64,000 nt of DNA from Palsa-744 sp963734815 (GCA_963734815.1 CAVTIH010000001.1:186001-250000), one strand, 5' to 3'. Shown: positions 9,591 through 18,898, counted from the stretch's first letter. Numbers and translations: made by a program. The notes: generated by a model from the sequence alone, not told the origin.

Positions 9591-9617
9591 TCAACTGTTG
9601 AATCTAGTATATGATGA
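9591..9617. promoter_or_regulatory. Possible TetR operator between divergent genes
   Basis: The 59-bp space between the hydrolase and the TetR gene contains the perfect palindrome TCAACTGTTGA (9591-9601), set inside a wider pair TCATC (9588-9592) / GATGA (9613-9617). The position covers both expected promoters, as is usual for autoregulated TetR operators. Inferred from symmetry alone. Confidence 0.4.
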
Positions 9618-9621
9618 GACC

Positions 9622-10263
9622 GTGCCGGAGCGCAAGCCTTCAAGGCGAAAGATCTCGGCCGACGAAGGCAAGACCTCCCGCCCGGGACCCCGAGACTCGC
9701 GCGGTGTCCTTGCCGACCGAATACTCGCGGCAGCCCGGTCACTGTTCGCCACCCGCGGGTATGGGGCGACCTCGCTTCGCCGTGTCGCAGATTCAGCCGA
9801 CGTCGACGTCGCACTCGTCAGCTACTACTTCGAGAACAAGGCCGGACTCCTCGACGCCGCTCTGACGCTGCCGTCCGATTTCGCTGCCCAGATCGCGCTG
9901 AGCGCCACCGCGCCCATCGATCAACGCGGACACGTGATGGTGGCCGCTCATCTCGCCGCCTGGGAGGACGAGCCCACCGCCGAGATTCTCCGCTCAATCA
10001 TCCTCGCGGCTGCGAACGAGCCTTCTGCCATGAAACGCGTACGCACAATCTACGCAAGCCGAATCCTTGACGTGGTCGCGAGTGGGCTGCCGGAAGAGGA
10101 GCGCCACCTCCGCGCTGGCCTCATCGCGTCGCAGATGCTCGGACTCGCGATGACCCGCTATGTGTGGCGTGTCGGGGTGCTCGCGGATCTGTCGCCCGAG
10201 GAGGTGGGCATCTTGATTGCCCCGGCAGTCCAGCGCTATCTCACGGGGCCGCTCGCTGAATAG
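9622..10263 (+). CDS. TetR-family transcriptional regulator
   Basis: A ~213-aa repressor. The helix-turn-helix is in ADRILAAARSLFATRGYGATSLRRVA followed by ADVDVALVSYYFENKAGLLDAAL, with the typical SYYFENKAGL recognition-helix end. The ligand-binding C-terminal half resembles the TetR_C regulators that carry EPTAEILRSIILAA. GTG 9622 is preferred; a TTG at 9598 is possible but lies within the putative operator. Divergent from the esterase-like hydrolase, its most likely target. (Motif strings are split to stay short; they are continuous in the protein.). Confidence 0.85.
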   Translation: MPERKPSRRKISADEGKTSRPGPRDSRGVLADRILAAARSLFATRGYGATSLRRVADSADVDVALVSYYFENKAGLLDAALTLPSDFAAQIALSATAPIDQRGHVMVAAHLAAWEDEPTAEILRSIILAAANEPSAMKRVRTIYASRILDVVASGLPEEERHLRAGLIASQMLGLAMTRYVWRVGVLADLSPEEVGILIAPAVQRYLTGPLAE

Positions 10264-10399
10264 GGCTGCCGCGTTCTTGGTCAGGTCTCCCGATTCGGGC
10301 GGGAGTGCCGGATGTGCAGCTCCCGATCAGGCGGCCAAGCACACTCGGTTGTTCATAAAGGCAGGAGCGCGTGGTGGGCGTCGGCGCGCCCGCGAAACG

Positions 10400-11959
10400 C
10401 TAGTTCACAATCGTGAAGCTCAGCGACGTCGGCGCGGAGTCTTTTCCGGCGGAGTTGGTGGCGGTGATGATGAGCGTGTAGCGTCCCGGCTTGAGCTTCT
10501 TCGCGTGCGAGAGGCGTCCCTGGAAGACGACCTTGTTCGTGGCGCTGTGGCCGGTAAAGGACAGTGTTCCCGCGATCACGGCACGCGTGCAGGCGGGCTT
10601 GCGTGAGTTCTTCTTCGTCTTCGCGGCGCACTTGCCTTTGATCTTGCGCCCGGTGGTCTTCTGCGTGAACGCGAAGCTGACATTCGCGGACTCGTTGAGC
10701 GTGAAGGAGAACGTCGTGCCGACCGGCGGCTTCTTCTTGGCGCTCTTCGCGAAGCTCGCCAGCGCGCTGCCCTCGGCCCAAACGGCATGTGCCTGGAACA
10801 CCTGCGTCACGGTCGGCGCGAGGACGGCTGTGCTCGAAGCTGGTGTCGACGTCGACGTCGAGCTCGGCGTGGCCGGGACCGCATTGACCTGCAGCGCAGC
10901 GCTCCTCTGCGTGCTCGAGCCAGCCTGGTTAGTGGCAGTGCTCGTGCACGTGTAGGAGCCCGGCTGGGTGGGGGTGAAGCTCGAGCCGATCGCGCCGGCG
11001 ATCGCGCTCCCGCTCAGTTGCCAGGCGATGGTCGAGGAGAGCGGCTGGCGGAACAACTGGCCGCCCGGCGGGTCGGGGGCCCACGCCGCAGCCCCACAGG
11101 ACAGCGAGGAGCCGACCGTCCCGGCGCCGGCGAGCACCGGTACGCCCCCACCCGATGGCGCTTCGGCGATCGCCAGGTACTCGGGTCCCGGAACGCTGGA
11201 CAGCAGGGGCGAGACCACGCCCGCCGGGGTGATCTTTTCTATGACCGCATCCGGCTGCTGGCCGACATAGAGGTTGCCCGCTGCGTCGATGGCGAGCCCT
11301 CCCGGTCCGTCGAGGCCCGAGACGAATGTGGAGCTGGCGCCAGCGGGCGTGATCCTCGTGATCTTGCCGCCGTTCTCGATCGCGGCGTAGAGGTTGCCGG
11401 CGGCGTCGAAGGCCAAGCCTTCGACCTGTTTCAGGCCGGAGGCGAACGTCGTTTCCGTGCCGGCGGGGGTGATCTTGCTGATGGTTTCACCGGTGGGGTT
11501 GGAGGCATAGAGGTTGCCGGCCGCGTCGAATGCAAGTCCTGCACGTCTTTTGGTGCCGGTGGCGAAGGTGGACACCAACCCGGAGGATGTGATCTTGTAG
11601 ATCGAGCCGAAGAAGCCACCGACGTAGAGGTTGCCCGCCGCATCGATTGCGAGCGGATAGGGAGTGCTGACCCCGGTGGCGAACGTGGAACTGGCTCCCG
11701 CGGGCGTGACCTTGGTGACCGTGCCTGCGTTGTCGTTGGCGACATAGAGGTTGCCGGCAGCGTCGAACGCGATACCGTTGGGTCCTTCAAGTTCGGACGC
11801 GTAGGTCGAGACGCTCCCGCTGCCGTCGAGATTGGCGACAGAAACCGTACCCGCGCCGTAGTTGGACCAGTAGAGCTTGCTCCCCGCCGACGCCGCACCC
11901 GCGAGGACCCCCATCACCGCGCACGCGCCGACCACAGCCACCGCGAACTCAACCGCCAT
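10400..11959 (-). CDS. Secreted NHL-repeat beta-propeller protein
   Basis: A 519-aa exported protein. Residues 1-26 form a signal peptide (hydrophobic AVEFAVAVVGACAVMGVLAG, then AASAG cleavage). Six or so repeats of about 40 residues with the core GIAFDAAGNLYVA and ITPAG follow, typical NHL/streptogramin-lyase-like blades. An Ig-like segment and a Thr/Ser-rich linker lead to a ~110-residue C-terminal module containing TTFSFTLNE, FTQKTTGRK and GRYTLIITATN. I associate this last module with extracellular proteins of Solirubrobacterales. ATG 11957-11959 was chosen for the signal peptide; an ATG at 12035 would bury it. Probably surface-exposed; no catalytic role is evident. Confidence 0.82.
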   Translation of the reverse strand: MAVEFAVAVVGACAVMGVLAGAASAGSKLYWSNYGAGTVSVANLDGSGSVSTYASELEGPNGIAFDAAGNLYVANDNAGTVTKVTPAGASSTFATGVSTPYPLAIDAAGNLYVGGFFGSIYKITSSGLVSTFATGTKRRAGLAFDAAGNLYASNPTGETISKITPAGTETTFASGLKQVEGLAFDAAGNLYAAIENGGKITRITPAGASSTFVSGLDGPGGLAIDAAGNLYVGQQPDAVIEKITPAGVVSPLLSSVPGPEYLAIAEAPSGGGVPVLAGAGTVGSSLSCGAAAWAPDPPGGQLFRQPLSSTIAWQLSGSAIAGAIGSSFTPTQPGSYTCTSTATNQAGSSTQRSAALQVNAVPATPSSTSTSTPASSTAVLAPTVTQVFQAHAVWAEGSALASFAKSAKKKPPVGTTFSFTLNESANVSFAFTQKTTGRKIKGKCAAKTKKNSRKPACTRAVIAGTLSFTGHSATNKVVFQGRLSHAKKLKPGRYTLIITATNSAGKDSAPTSLSFTIVN

Positions 11960-12461
11960 CCGCCCGCCACGAAGCCGAGCGCACACAACGCCCCTCTCCC
12001 AAGCCCAACTGTCCCCACCCGCTATCGCACGCATCAAGCAATACCTCTCGCTCGGTCAGGCTCGAGCCCATTGGCAACCACCACCATCCTCAAGCAAACG
12101 ATACTGCCAGCTGAGCGAGACGAGGACGGAGACCGGATGGTCGGGCAAGCACTGCACTGAGGCTCGCATTCCCCGGTAATACATGAGTGCTCGGTGGTGT
12201 CGTGATCGCTGATGCTCTGGACGAGGACGGAGTCCGAGGCGCAGCGAGGCGAGCGCTTCCGCTTCGCTCGGCGAAGGCGGGCGTGCGCCGACCCTCAGGC
12301 GGTGTGCTCGGAATCGTCCAACTCAGCAGTCTGCTCCGAGGTCATCGAGACGCTCGCATTCGCAGGACAAGCGGGAGTGTTCGCGATGTCGAGACGGCGG
12401 CTCGAGCCACTGTCGGGCCCGTGACGGAACCGGTCTTGGCGGCCGTCGGCGTCTCAACCAA
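11960..12461. other. Intergenic, no gene recognised
   Basis: About 500 bp that, before the IS1380 insertion, adjoined the 3' end of the cyclopropane synthase gene at 15670. It holds only short frames without domains. The promoter of the NHL protein should be in its left part. Confidence 0.45.
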
Positions 12462-12466
12462 CTAAG

Positions 12467-12481
12467 CCTGGATCCACCGTT
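12467..12481 (+). repeat. IS1380 left inverted repeat
   Basis: CCTGGATCCACCGTT, complementary to 15655-15669 over all 15 bp, with target duplicate CTAAG immediately to the left. Confidence 0.9.
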
Positions 12482-12520
12482 CTGCGTTGATGGTTCCGTC
12501 CGGTGGTGAATCTTAAATGA

Positions 12521-14067
12521 GTAGCCGTTCAGTCCTCTTGGTTTTGGGGTCAGAGGAGGGCTGGGAGCGCGCCGCCGGTTTGGTGGGCGGCGTGGAGGTC
12601 GCGGAGGTAGGCGAGGAGGCTGCGGTGTTGTAGTCGGCAGGTGACGGAGGCGGAGAGGGATCGCTCGGTGAATCGTTCGCCGGCGTTGGACTGGTTTCCG
12701 TGGCTGAGCTTGCGGTGGATGACTGGTCCGCGGAGTGCACGCTCGGCGGCGTTGTTGGTTGGTGTGAGGGCGGGGATGGTCAGGAACGTCCAGAGCGCGG
12801 GCCAGATCTTTAGGAGGTTGTTAGCGAAGCGGCGGTGCAGACGGTGGCGCTTGCTTTTCTTGCCGGCGTGCTGGAGCAGCGCGAGGAACTCGTCCTGGAT
12901 GGGTTTCATCTCCAGGATCAGACGCTCACGGTCTTGGTGCTCGCCGAATGCGTGCCAGGCATTGAACATTCGGTCGGTCAACTCGAGGCCGGCCTGCCCG
13001 AACTCTTTTTGGAGGGCCAGTCCTTCGCTGTGGAAGCGAAAGTCGCGCTGTAGATGTGACCAGCATGCCTGTCGTTGCTCGGGGTCCAGGTGGTCATACG
13101 CCCACCAGCGATCGGAGGTCACGATCCCCTGGAAGTCGGGGCCGAGCAGCTCGATCAGCCGGTCACGATGACGATCGGCCACGATCCGGAAGATCGCCGC
13201 GTTCGCGGTAGCGGCGGCCCACATCGACCGGTTCTCCCCGGCCAGGTACCACCCCGTCTCATCGACGTTGATCGCCCCAGACCCCAGCACCCCAGCCACA
13301 AGCCGCTCATGAGGGCCGGTCAATAGTGCGCAGGCGCGCTGGCAGATCTCATCGATCGCGCCGACGGAGACCCTGACCCCGAAGAGCTCGCCCGCGAGCT
13401 CGCTCAGATCGCGGCGGGAGACCCGGTTACGTACGGTCAGCGCTACCAGCGCCGCCTGAAGGTTCGGCCCGAACGCGGACTCCCCGAGGACGCCCAGGGT
13501 GCCACGGGTCCGCGTCTTGCACCCCGGGCAGCGCAGCACCTGCGTGCGATGCTCGACGTACTCGACGGTGACCGGGGGCAGCTCGGCGACTTGATGGCGC
13601 CCGGCACCCCACCGCGGGACCTTCTCCACATCGGTGAACTCGCGCCCACAGCCCGAGCAGTCGCTCGGATAGTGATCGACGATCTCGCTCATCTGATCCT
13701 CACCCAACAATCCGCGCCCCGAGCCACGATGACCGGGCTGACCGCCCGCCTTACGTCGCTCCCCATCCTTCTTGAGCAGCTCCTTCGTCTTCGCTCTAGC
13801 CAGCGCACGACGCTCCTGACGCGAGATCGATGTGTCCGCGGACGGCGCGACCGAGCTATTGCGCGAGCTCGCGGCGCCCTTGGCCTCGAGCACCCGCACG
13901 CGCTCCTCCAACCGCCCCTGCGCCGCCACCAGCCCCATCAAAAACTCCACGCACGCATCACGACCGGAGTCATAAACCGCCTCAGCCTCCGCCCGCTCCA
14001 CACCCCAAAAGTTCGCCGCCCCCCGCCACGCTCCCCGTTATGGAAACCAAGACAACTGAACGGCTAC
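12521..14067 (-). mobile_element. IS66-family insertion sequence, complete
   Basis: A 1547-bp element. The ends GTAGCCGTTCAGT..TCTTGGTTT are inverted at 12521-12544 and 14044-14067 with 22 of 24 positions matching. The 8-bp target duplication TTAAATGA is at 12513-12520 and 14068-14075, as expected for IS66. It carries a single transposase gene without the small TnpA/TnpB accessory genes, so it is of the compact ISBst12-like type. It landed in the 5' non-coding part of the IS1380 element, so it is the younger insertion. Confidence 0.94.
12550..14001 (-). CDS. IS66-family transposase (TnpC type)
   Basis: A 483-aa transposase. It has an N-terminal coiled coil (LEERVRVLEAK), a basic Gln/Gly-rich segment (GGQPGHRGSGRG), a zinc-binding region (CSGCGREF and RCPGCKTRT), and the DDE domain with INVDETGWYL (first D), TSDRWWAYDHL (second D) and PTNNAAERALRGPVIHRK (E). 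All three catalytic residues are present and there is no frameshift, so the element may still move. Its stop lies 29 bp inside the left inverted repeat edge. Confidence 0.95.
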   Translation of the reverse strand: MERAEAEAVYDSGRDACVEFLMGLVAAQGRLEERVRVLEAKGAASSRNSSVAPSADTSISRQERRALARAKTKELLKKDGERRKAGGQPGHRGSGRGLLGEDQMSEIVDHYPSDCSGCGREFTDVEKVPRWGAGRHQVAELPPVTVEYVEHRTQVLRCPGCKTRTRGTLGVLGESAFGPNLQAALVALTVRNRVSRRDLSELAGELFGVRVSVGAIDEICQRACALLTGPHERLVAGVLGSGAINVDETGWYLAGENRSMWAAATANAAIFRIVADRHRDRLIELLGPDFQGIVTSDRWWAYDHLDPEQRQACWSHLQRDFRFHSEGLALQKEFGQAGLELTDRMFNAWHAFGEHQDRERLILEMKPIQDEFLALLQHAGKKSKRHRLHRRFANNLLKIWPALWTFLTIPALTPTNNAAERALRGPVIHRKLSHGNQSNAGERFTERSLSASVTCRLQHRSLLAYLRDLHAAHQTGGALPALL

Positions 14068-14140
14068 TTAAATGACCTCCTGAGCAGGCAGAAAGCTGTC
14101 GTGTAGGGCGACGGCGGGCCTGCGACAGGAGGTCACCCAT

Positions 14141-15463
14141 ATGGTGCATGATGCGGCGGACGTTTCGGCTGGGCCGGTGAGCCTGGATTCGGTTAAGGTG
14201 TCGTTCGCTGAGCGGCGGCTCGTCAGCGATGCTGGCCTGCTGTTGACCGCGACGCTCGCTGAGCGGCTCAGGGTTGAGGAGCTGGTGAACGAGTCGGTGT
14301 GGCTCGGGTACCGGAAGCCCGGAGCGGCGTTGCCGGGCCGCAAGGTGATGAGCTTGGTGCATGGGATGCTTGCTGGGGCGGACAGCATCGATCAGATGAA
14401 TGTGCTCCGGGCCGGGTCGACCGGGCTGGTCCTCGGGCACCAAGTGATGGCTCCTTCGACGCTGGGGACGTTCTTGCGCGCATTCACGTTCGGGCATGTC
14501 CGCCAGCTCGACTACGTCCTCGGCCAAGCTCTGGCGCGCGCGTGGGAGTCCGGAGCGGGACCGGGCGAGCTGCCGTTGGTGATCGATATCGACAGCTTCA
14601 TCGGCGAGGTCCATAGCGATCAGAAGCAGGGCGCCAGCTACGGGTACACACGCCAGCTCGGATATCACCCGATCGTGGCTGTCCGCTCGGACACCGGGGA
14701 GGTGCTGCACATCCGCAACCGCAAGGGGAGGGCCAACACGCAACGCGGCGCGGTCCGGTTCGTCGAGGAGCTGCTCGCGAGGGTTCGTCGCGCCGGTCAT
14801 GTCGGGAGGACCGTGATCCGCGCCGACAGCGGGTTTGAGAACCACAAGGTGATGCACGCGCTCGACCGCCAAGGCGTCGAGTTCTCGATCGGCGTCAAGC
14901 AGTCAAAGACAATCCGGGGGCTGATCGAGCAGATCCCCGACGAGGACTGGGTCACCGTCGATGACTACCCCGACACGGGCGAGGCGCAGATCGCGGAGAC
15001 CCGCTTGGGGGATTGGCGGCTGATCGTTCGCCGTACCCGCCTGATCGGTGCCCAGGCCGAGCTGTTCCCCGACTGGCGCCACCACTGTTTCGCGACGAAC
15101 CGGACTGTCCCGACGCTTACGGCCGATGTCGATCACCGCGATCACGCGCAGATCGAGTTGGTGATCCGCGATCTCAAGGACCAAGCGCTCGCTCACTTCC
15201 CGTCCGGCCAGTTCAACGCAAACGGCGCGTGGACCGTGATCGCCGCCTTGGCGCACAACCTCGGACGCTGGGTCACCCAGATCGGCCAGCCCAACCAGCC
15301 CGTCCAGACCGCCCGCTCCCGCCGCCGACACCTGCTCCAGATCCCCGGCCGCCTGACCCGCACCGGCCGGCAATGGACACTCCGAATGCCAGCCCGCTGG
15401 CCCTGGCAGAACACGTTCACCACCGTCCTGGACGCGATCCGCGCGCTCCCTGCCCTCACCTGA
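14141..15463 (+). CDS. IS1380-family transposase
   Basis: A 440-aa DDE transposase. The catalytic domain shows LPLVIDIDSFIGEVHS (first D), TVIRADSGFENHKVM (second D) and the C-terminal block IELVIRDLKDQALAHFPSG with its E/D region, followed by ANGAWTVIAALAHNL, all typical of IS1380. A strong ribosome binding site ACAGGAGGTCA is 7 bp before ATG 14141. The gene is intact. The IS66 insertion lies upstream at 12521-14067 and may have removed the native promoter from the gene. Confidence 0.94.
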   Translation: MVHDAADVSAGPVSLDSVKVSFAERRLVSDAGLLLTATLAERLRVEELVNESVWLGYRKPGAALPGRKVMSLVHGMLAGADSIDQMNVLRAGSTGLVLGHQVMAPSTLGTFLRAFTFGHVRQLDYVLGQALARAWESGAGPGELPLVIDIDSFIGEVHSDQKQGASYGYTRQLGYHPIVAVRSDTGEVLHIRNRKGRANTQRGAVRFVEELLARVRRAGHVGRTVIRADSGFENHKVMHALDRQGVEFSIGVKQSKTIRGLIEQIPDEDWVTVDDYPDTGEAQIAETRLGDWRLIVRRTRLIGAQAELFPDWRHHCFATNRTVPTLTADVDHRDHAQIELVIRDLKDQALAHFPSGQFNANGAWTVIAALAHNLGRWVTQIGQPNQPVQTARSRRRHLLQIPGRLTRTGRQWTLRMPARWPWQNTFTTVLDAIRALPALT

Positions 15464-15654
15464 TCTCACTACACGCCCGCACCGACGCCAAGCACGCCAC
15501 CCGCCACACACGCCATCCACGGCACCCCAAAACACGCCGTAGCGCGCTCCCGCGGGAACGCCGACACCCAATCAACATCAAAACCGCGAGCGTGAAACCC
15601 CACCAACCCTCGATCAGCCAAATCCACCGACACTCGCCCCCCCCCACCCAGCCA

Positions 15655-15669
15655 AACGGTGGATCCAGG
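15655..15669 (-). repeat. IS1380 right inverted repeat
   Basis: Perfect complement of the left repeat at 12467-12481, followed by the CTAAG target duplicate at 15670-15674. Between the transposase stop and this repeat (15464-15654) is a C-rich stretch without genes. Confidence 0.9.
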
Positions 15670-16908
15670 CTAAGACGCCAGCGCCAGCGACGCCTCACCC
15701 GCCTTCGCGAGGCCGGCGTATTCGCGCCACTGTGGCTTGGCCAAATGCATCTGCACAACGCCGATCCGCCGCTCGGCAAAGCCAGCCTCGCAGTAGGCAA
15801 GGTACATTCGCCACAGTCGTCGAAAACGCTCGTCGTAACCCAGATCTTCCAGCCGGGTGCCAGCGGCCTCAAAGTTGGCGCGCCAGCTCCGCAGCGTCTC
15901 GGCGTAATGTGGCGTGAGGTCCTTGAGTCCGACGGCTCGCAGGTCGGTGTGCCGGGCGACGCAGCGCGCGATCACCTCAAGCGAGGGCAGGCAGCCGTTG
16001 GGAAAGATGTGCGTGCGAATGAAGCTCCGCGAGGCCTTCTCGACCGCGTAGGCACGGTCGTCGATCACGATCGCCTGCAGCAGCATGCTCCCGTCCTTAG
16101 CCAGAAGGTTCGCGCAGCGCGCGAAGAACGTGTCGAAATCGCGCCATCCGACCGCCTCGATCATCTCGATCGAGACGAGCTTCTCGTAGCTCCCGCGCAG
16201 ATCGCGATAGTCCTCGCACAGTACCGTGACTCGATCGGCGACCCCGGCCGCGCGCACGTGCGCGAGGGCATACTCGTACTGCTCGCGGGAGATCGTGGTG
16301 GTCGTGACCCGACAGCCCCGCGTTTGTGCGGCGTGCACGGCGAAGCCGCCCCATCCGGTGCCGATCTCCAGCACGTGGTCGTCGGACCGAAGGTCAAGCC
16401 TGTGACAGATCAACTCGAGCTTGGCGCTTGAGGCCTCCGCGAGCGTCATCCGTCGGCGCGGAAAGTAGGCCGAGGAATACATCATCGTCTCGTCGAGCAT
16501 CAGCGCGAAGAACTCGTTCCCGAGGTCGTAATGGGCTGAGATGGCGCGGCGGCTGCGCGCCCGTGTGTTGCGCGCGCGGATGCCGCGCACAGTCTGGAGC
16601 GGAACCCGCACCGGCACGAGGCGGCGGCGCCAGTTGTCGAGGTCGGAGACGTTGCGTGCAGCCACGCGCACCACGGCCGTCAGATCCTGGGACTCCCACA
16701 GCCCCTCCATGTAGGCCTCGGCCATCCCGCGGCTTCCGTGCAGCAGCATCGGCCAGACCCGTGGCGAGCGAACCTGCACCGTCGCCTGCGGGCTCCCGTG
16801 ACCCAGCACCAGCCGTCCCTGGTCCTCGATGATTGTCAGCTGGCCTGAGCGCATACGCCCCAGCAGGCCGAGCACGATCCGCCGCGCCAGGCGCTGCCCG
16901 ACCGTCAC
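15670..16908 (-). CDS. cfa: Cyclopropane-fatty-acyl-phospholipid synthase family methyltransferase
   Basis: A 412-aa SAM-dependent enzyme that would add a methylene or methyl group to unsaturated acyl chains of membrane phospholipids. It has the N-terminal lipid-binding region (GMAEAYMEGLWES), the ISAHYDLGNEFFALMLDETM signature, the SAM motif VLEIGTGWGGFAVHAA, SIEMIEAVGW and the C-terminal FIFPNGCLPS-like block (HIFPNGCLPS). GTG 16906-16908 overlaps the upstream DUF1365 gene by 4 bp. The stop TAG lies in the target duplicate of the IS1380 element. In operon with DUF1365 and amine-oxidase-like proteins it could also be a methyltransferase for branched or furan fatty acids rather than a classical Cfa. 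Confidence 0.9.
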   Translation of the reverse strand: MTVGQRLARRIVLGLLGRMRSGQLTIIEDQGRLVLGHGSPQATVQVRSPRVWPMLLHGSRGMAEAYMEGLWESQDLTAVVRVAARNVSDLDNWRRRLVPVRVPLQTVRGIRARNTRARSRRAISAHYDLGNEFFALMLDETMMYSSAYFPRRRMTLAEASSAKLELICHRLDLRSDDHVLEIGTGWGGFAVHAAQTRGCRVTTTTISREQYEYALAHVRAAGVADRVTVLCEDYRDLRGSYEKLVSIEMIEAVGWRDFDTFFARCANLLAKDGSMLLQAIVIDDRAYAVEKASRSFIRTHIFPNGCLPSLEVIARCVARHTDLRAVGLKDLTPHYAETLRSWRANFEAAGTRLEDLGYDERFRRLWRMYLAYCEAGFAERRIGVVQMHLAKPQWREYAGLAKAGEASLALAS

Positions 16909-17645
16909 GCCGACACCTGCGGACGGGGGTGCAGCGGCACGCCCTTGAGCTTCAGCGCCAGTGCGTGGCCATAGATGAGCGCGAGCACCCGCAGCGTTGC
17001 TACCGGATAGCGCGCCGTGACGCGCGTCAGACGGCTGCGGGTAAGCGGCGCACGACGCAGCGCAAGCGTCGCGTCAAAGGCACGTCGCTCAAGCTCGTGG
17101 CTCTCGATGTGGACCGCCAACGTTGCCCCCGGCGCGGCGACGCGCCAGAGGTAGCGCTGCTCCATCCCCATGAAGGGGGACACATGCAGCTTCTTCTCGA
17201 AGCCGGCGGCCAGCACCGTGCCCTCGCCAGTTCGCCGGAGTACGTAGGCGTGGCGCTCACCCCACGGGGTGCTGGTCACCTCCGCCACGACCGCCTCGAG
17301 TTGCTCCTGGGGCGTGAAGCAGTAGTAGAAGCTGACCGGGTTAAAGCAGTGCCCGAACGTGCGCAGCTGCGTGAGCACACGGATCGGGCCCGCGGGCAGC
17401 TTGCCCGTCCGGCGCTCCACCTGCGCACGCACGGCATCTGCCAGCGAAATGGAGGGATCGCCAAGGTAGTCGGCCCGACGGAAGCGCACCAGGCCAAGGC
17501 GGCCGGCGACGAGCCGGCCGTCGAGCAGGCCATCCAGCTCCTCCAGGTCGAGGTATACGAGCGCCAAGCGGTGGCTGAACTCGTGCGAGCGCACTGCAAA
17601 GCGCCGGTGCCGGATCGTTCCCTCATAGATAGCGCTGGCGGTCAT
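16905..17645 (-). CDS. DUF1365 family protein
   Basis: A 246-aa protein of the DUF1365 family, recognised from IYEGTIRHRRF near the start, YLDLEEL, LTQLRTFGHCFNPVSFYYCF in the middle, EVTSTPWGERHAYVL, and KLHVSPFMGM. These are the family's most conserved segments. The family is repeatedly found with CFA-type methyltransferases and flavin amine oxidases, and its biochemical role is not settled; a part in modifying membrane fatty acids is inferred from this context. ATG 17643-17645 overlaps the amine oxidase stop by 4 bp. Confidence 0.9.
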   Translation of the reverse strand: MTASAIYEGTIRHRRFAVRSHEFSHRLALVYLDLEELDGLLDGRLVAGRLGLVRFRRADYLGDPSISLADAVRAQVERRTGKLPAGPIRVLTQLRTFGHCFNPVSFYYCFTPQEQLEAVVAEVTSTPWGERHAYVLRRTGEGTVLAAGFEKKLHVSPFMGMEQRYLWRVAAPGATLAVHIESHELERRAFDATLALRRAPLTRSRLTRVTARYPVATLRVLALIYGHALALKLKGVPLHPRPQVSA

Positions 17646-18898
17646 ACGGCCACCGGTTCCGCTCGCCGAGCGCCGATCTCGCGCACCACCCGAAGCGCGC
17701 TTTTTACACCGTCCTCGTGGAAGCCCCATCCCCAGTATGCACCGCAGTAGTGCGTGCGATTTCGTCCGCTGATCTCGGGGTGGCGTGACTGCGCCGCGAC
17801 GCCCGCAGGGGTGTAGACGGGGTGCGCGTATTGCATCCTGCGGATGATCTGCTCCGGGTCGATTGCAGCCGTGCGGTTGAGCGTGACGCAAAACTCACGG
17901 TCGGCGCGCAGCGACTGCAGGCGGTTCATGTGGTAGGTCACCGTGCAGCGTCCCGCCATGCCCGCGTCGAGATGGTAGTTCCAGCTTGCCCAAGCGCGGC
18001 GGCGCCGCGGGAGAAGCGAGCGATCTGTGTGGAGCACCGCCTCGTTGGTCTGATAAGGGATCGCCCCGAGCAGCTCGCGCTCGTGCTGGCTGGGGTCTGC
18101 GAGCATCGCGAGGGCCTGGTCTGAGTGCGTCGCGATCACCACCGCGTCGAAGCACTCTGGCTCACAGCCACGCGCTGACACCGTGACATGGTCGGGATGG
18201 CGAGCGACCTCCGTCACCGGTGTCGAGAGCCTGAGACGCTCACTCCAGGGCCGCGTGAGCGCTTGGACGTAATTGCGCGAGCCTCCGGTGATCGTTCGCC
18301 AGCGCGGCCGGTCGCGGAATCCGAGCATGCCGTGGTTGTCGAAGAACTCGACCAAGAAGCGTGCCGGAAAGGACCACATCTGCGCCGGATCCGCAGACCA
18401 CACCGCAGACGCTTGGGGGACGATCAACCGCTGCACGAACGCACTCGAGTACTGCCGCCCCGCAAGCCACTCGCACAGCGGCGGATCCTCCTCGGAGGTG
18501 AGCAGCTCACGGGCGTCCCGGTTGAAGCGGACCAGGTCCGCGATCATCCGGTGAAAGGAGGGCCTGACCATCTGGCCGCGGCTCGCAAAGAGGCCGTTTG
18601 GCGAGGCCCCGTTGTACTCGAAGTTGACCCCGTCGCTCACCCCGAAGCTCATCCGCGACGCTTGAATCGGTACGCCGAGCTCGCCCAGCAAGCGTTCGAA
18701 GCTCGGGTAGTTACGGTCGTTGAAGACGATGAAGCCCGTGTCGATGTCATAGATCCCGGACTCGGTCTCAACGCTCACCGTGTTCGCATGGCCGCCAATG
18801 TGACCGCTCGCCTCGAACACGACCAGCTCGTGCTCGGAGTGCAGCAAATGCGCGCACACGAGCCCTGAGACTCCTCCACCGATGATCGCGATCCTCAT
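17642..18898 (-). CDS. FAD-dependent amine oxidase-like oxidoreductase
   Basis: A 418-aa flavoprotein. The N-terminal IAIIGGGVSGLVCAHLL is the dinucleotide-binding GxGxxG motif, followed by VFEASGHIGGHANTV (E binding ribose, GGH/R loop) and DTGFIVFNDRNYP. The C-terminal FAD block is YCGAYWGWGFHEDGVKSA. This is the NAD/FAD-binding protein that accompanies DUF1365 and CFA-type genes in many bacteria. In Rhodobacter a related gene set has been tied to unusual (furan) fatty acids, so acyl-chain desaturation or oxidation is a reasonable inference. It overlaps a 38-aa upstream ORF by 4 bp (ATGA). Confidence 0.88.
   Translation of the reverse strand: MRIAIIGGGVSGLVCAHLLHSEHELVVFEASGHIGGHANTVSVETESGIYDIDTGFIVFNDRNYPSFERLLGELGVPIQASRMSFGVSDGVNFEYNGASPNGLFASRGQMVRPSFHRMIADLVRFNRDARELLTSEEDPPLCEWLAGRQYSSAFVQRLIVPQASAVWSADPAQMWSFPARFLVEFFDNHGMLGFRDRPRWRTITGGSRNYVQALTRPWSERLRLSTPVTEVARHPDHVTVSARGCEPECFDAVVIATHSDQALAMLADPSQHERELLGAIPYQTNEAVLHTDRSLLPRRRRAWASWNYHLDAGMAGRCTVTYHMNRLQSLRADREFCVTLNRTAAIDPEQIIRRMQYAHPVYTPAGVAAQSRHPEISGRNRTHYCGAYWGWGFHEDGVKSALRVVREIGARRAEPVAV

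Larger units (their letters stand above)
12467..15669 (+). mobile_element. IS1380-family insertion sequence, interrupted by IS66
   Basis: The element is bounded by perfect 15-bp inverted repeats CCTGGATCCACCGTT (12467-12481) and its complement (15655-15669). The 5-bp direct repeat CTAAG flanks it directly (12462-12466 and 15670-15674). Without the IS66 insertion and its target duplicate it is about 1.65 kb, the normal size for the family. The transposase is encoded at 14141-15463 and is intact. The right-hand CTAAG supplies the stop codon of the neighbouring cfa-like gene, so the insertion did not disrupt that protein. Confidence 0.92.

Noticed and set aside
10787..12160. A 457-codon plus-strand frame opposite the NHL protein
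   Set aside because: Antisense of a repeat protein; its apparent repeats mirror the NHL repeats and it has no start or domain.
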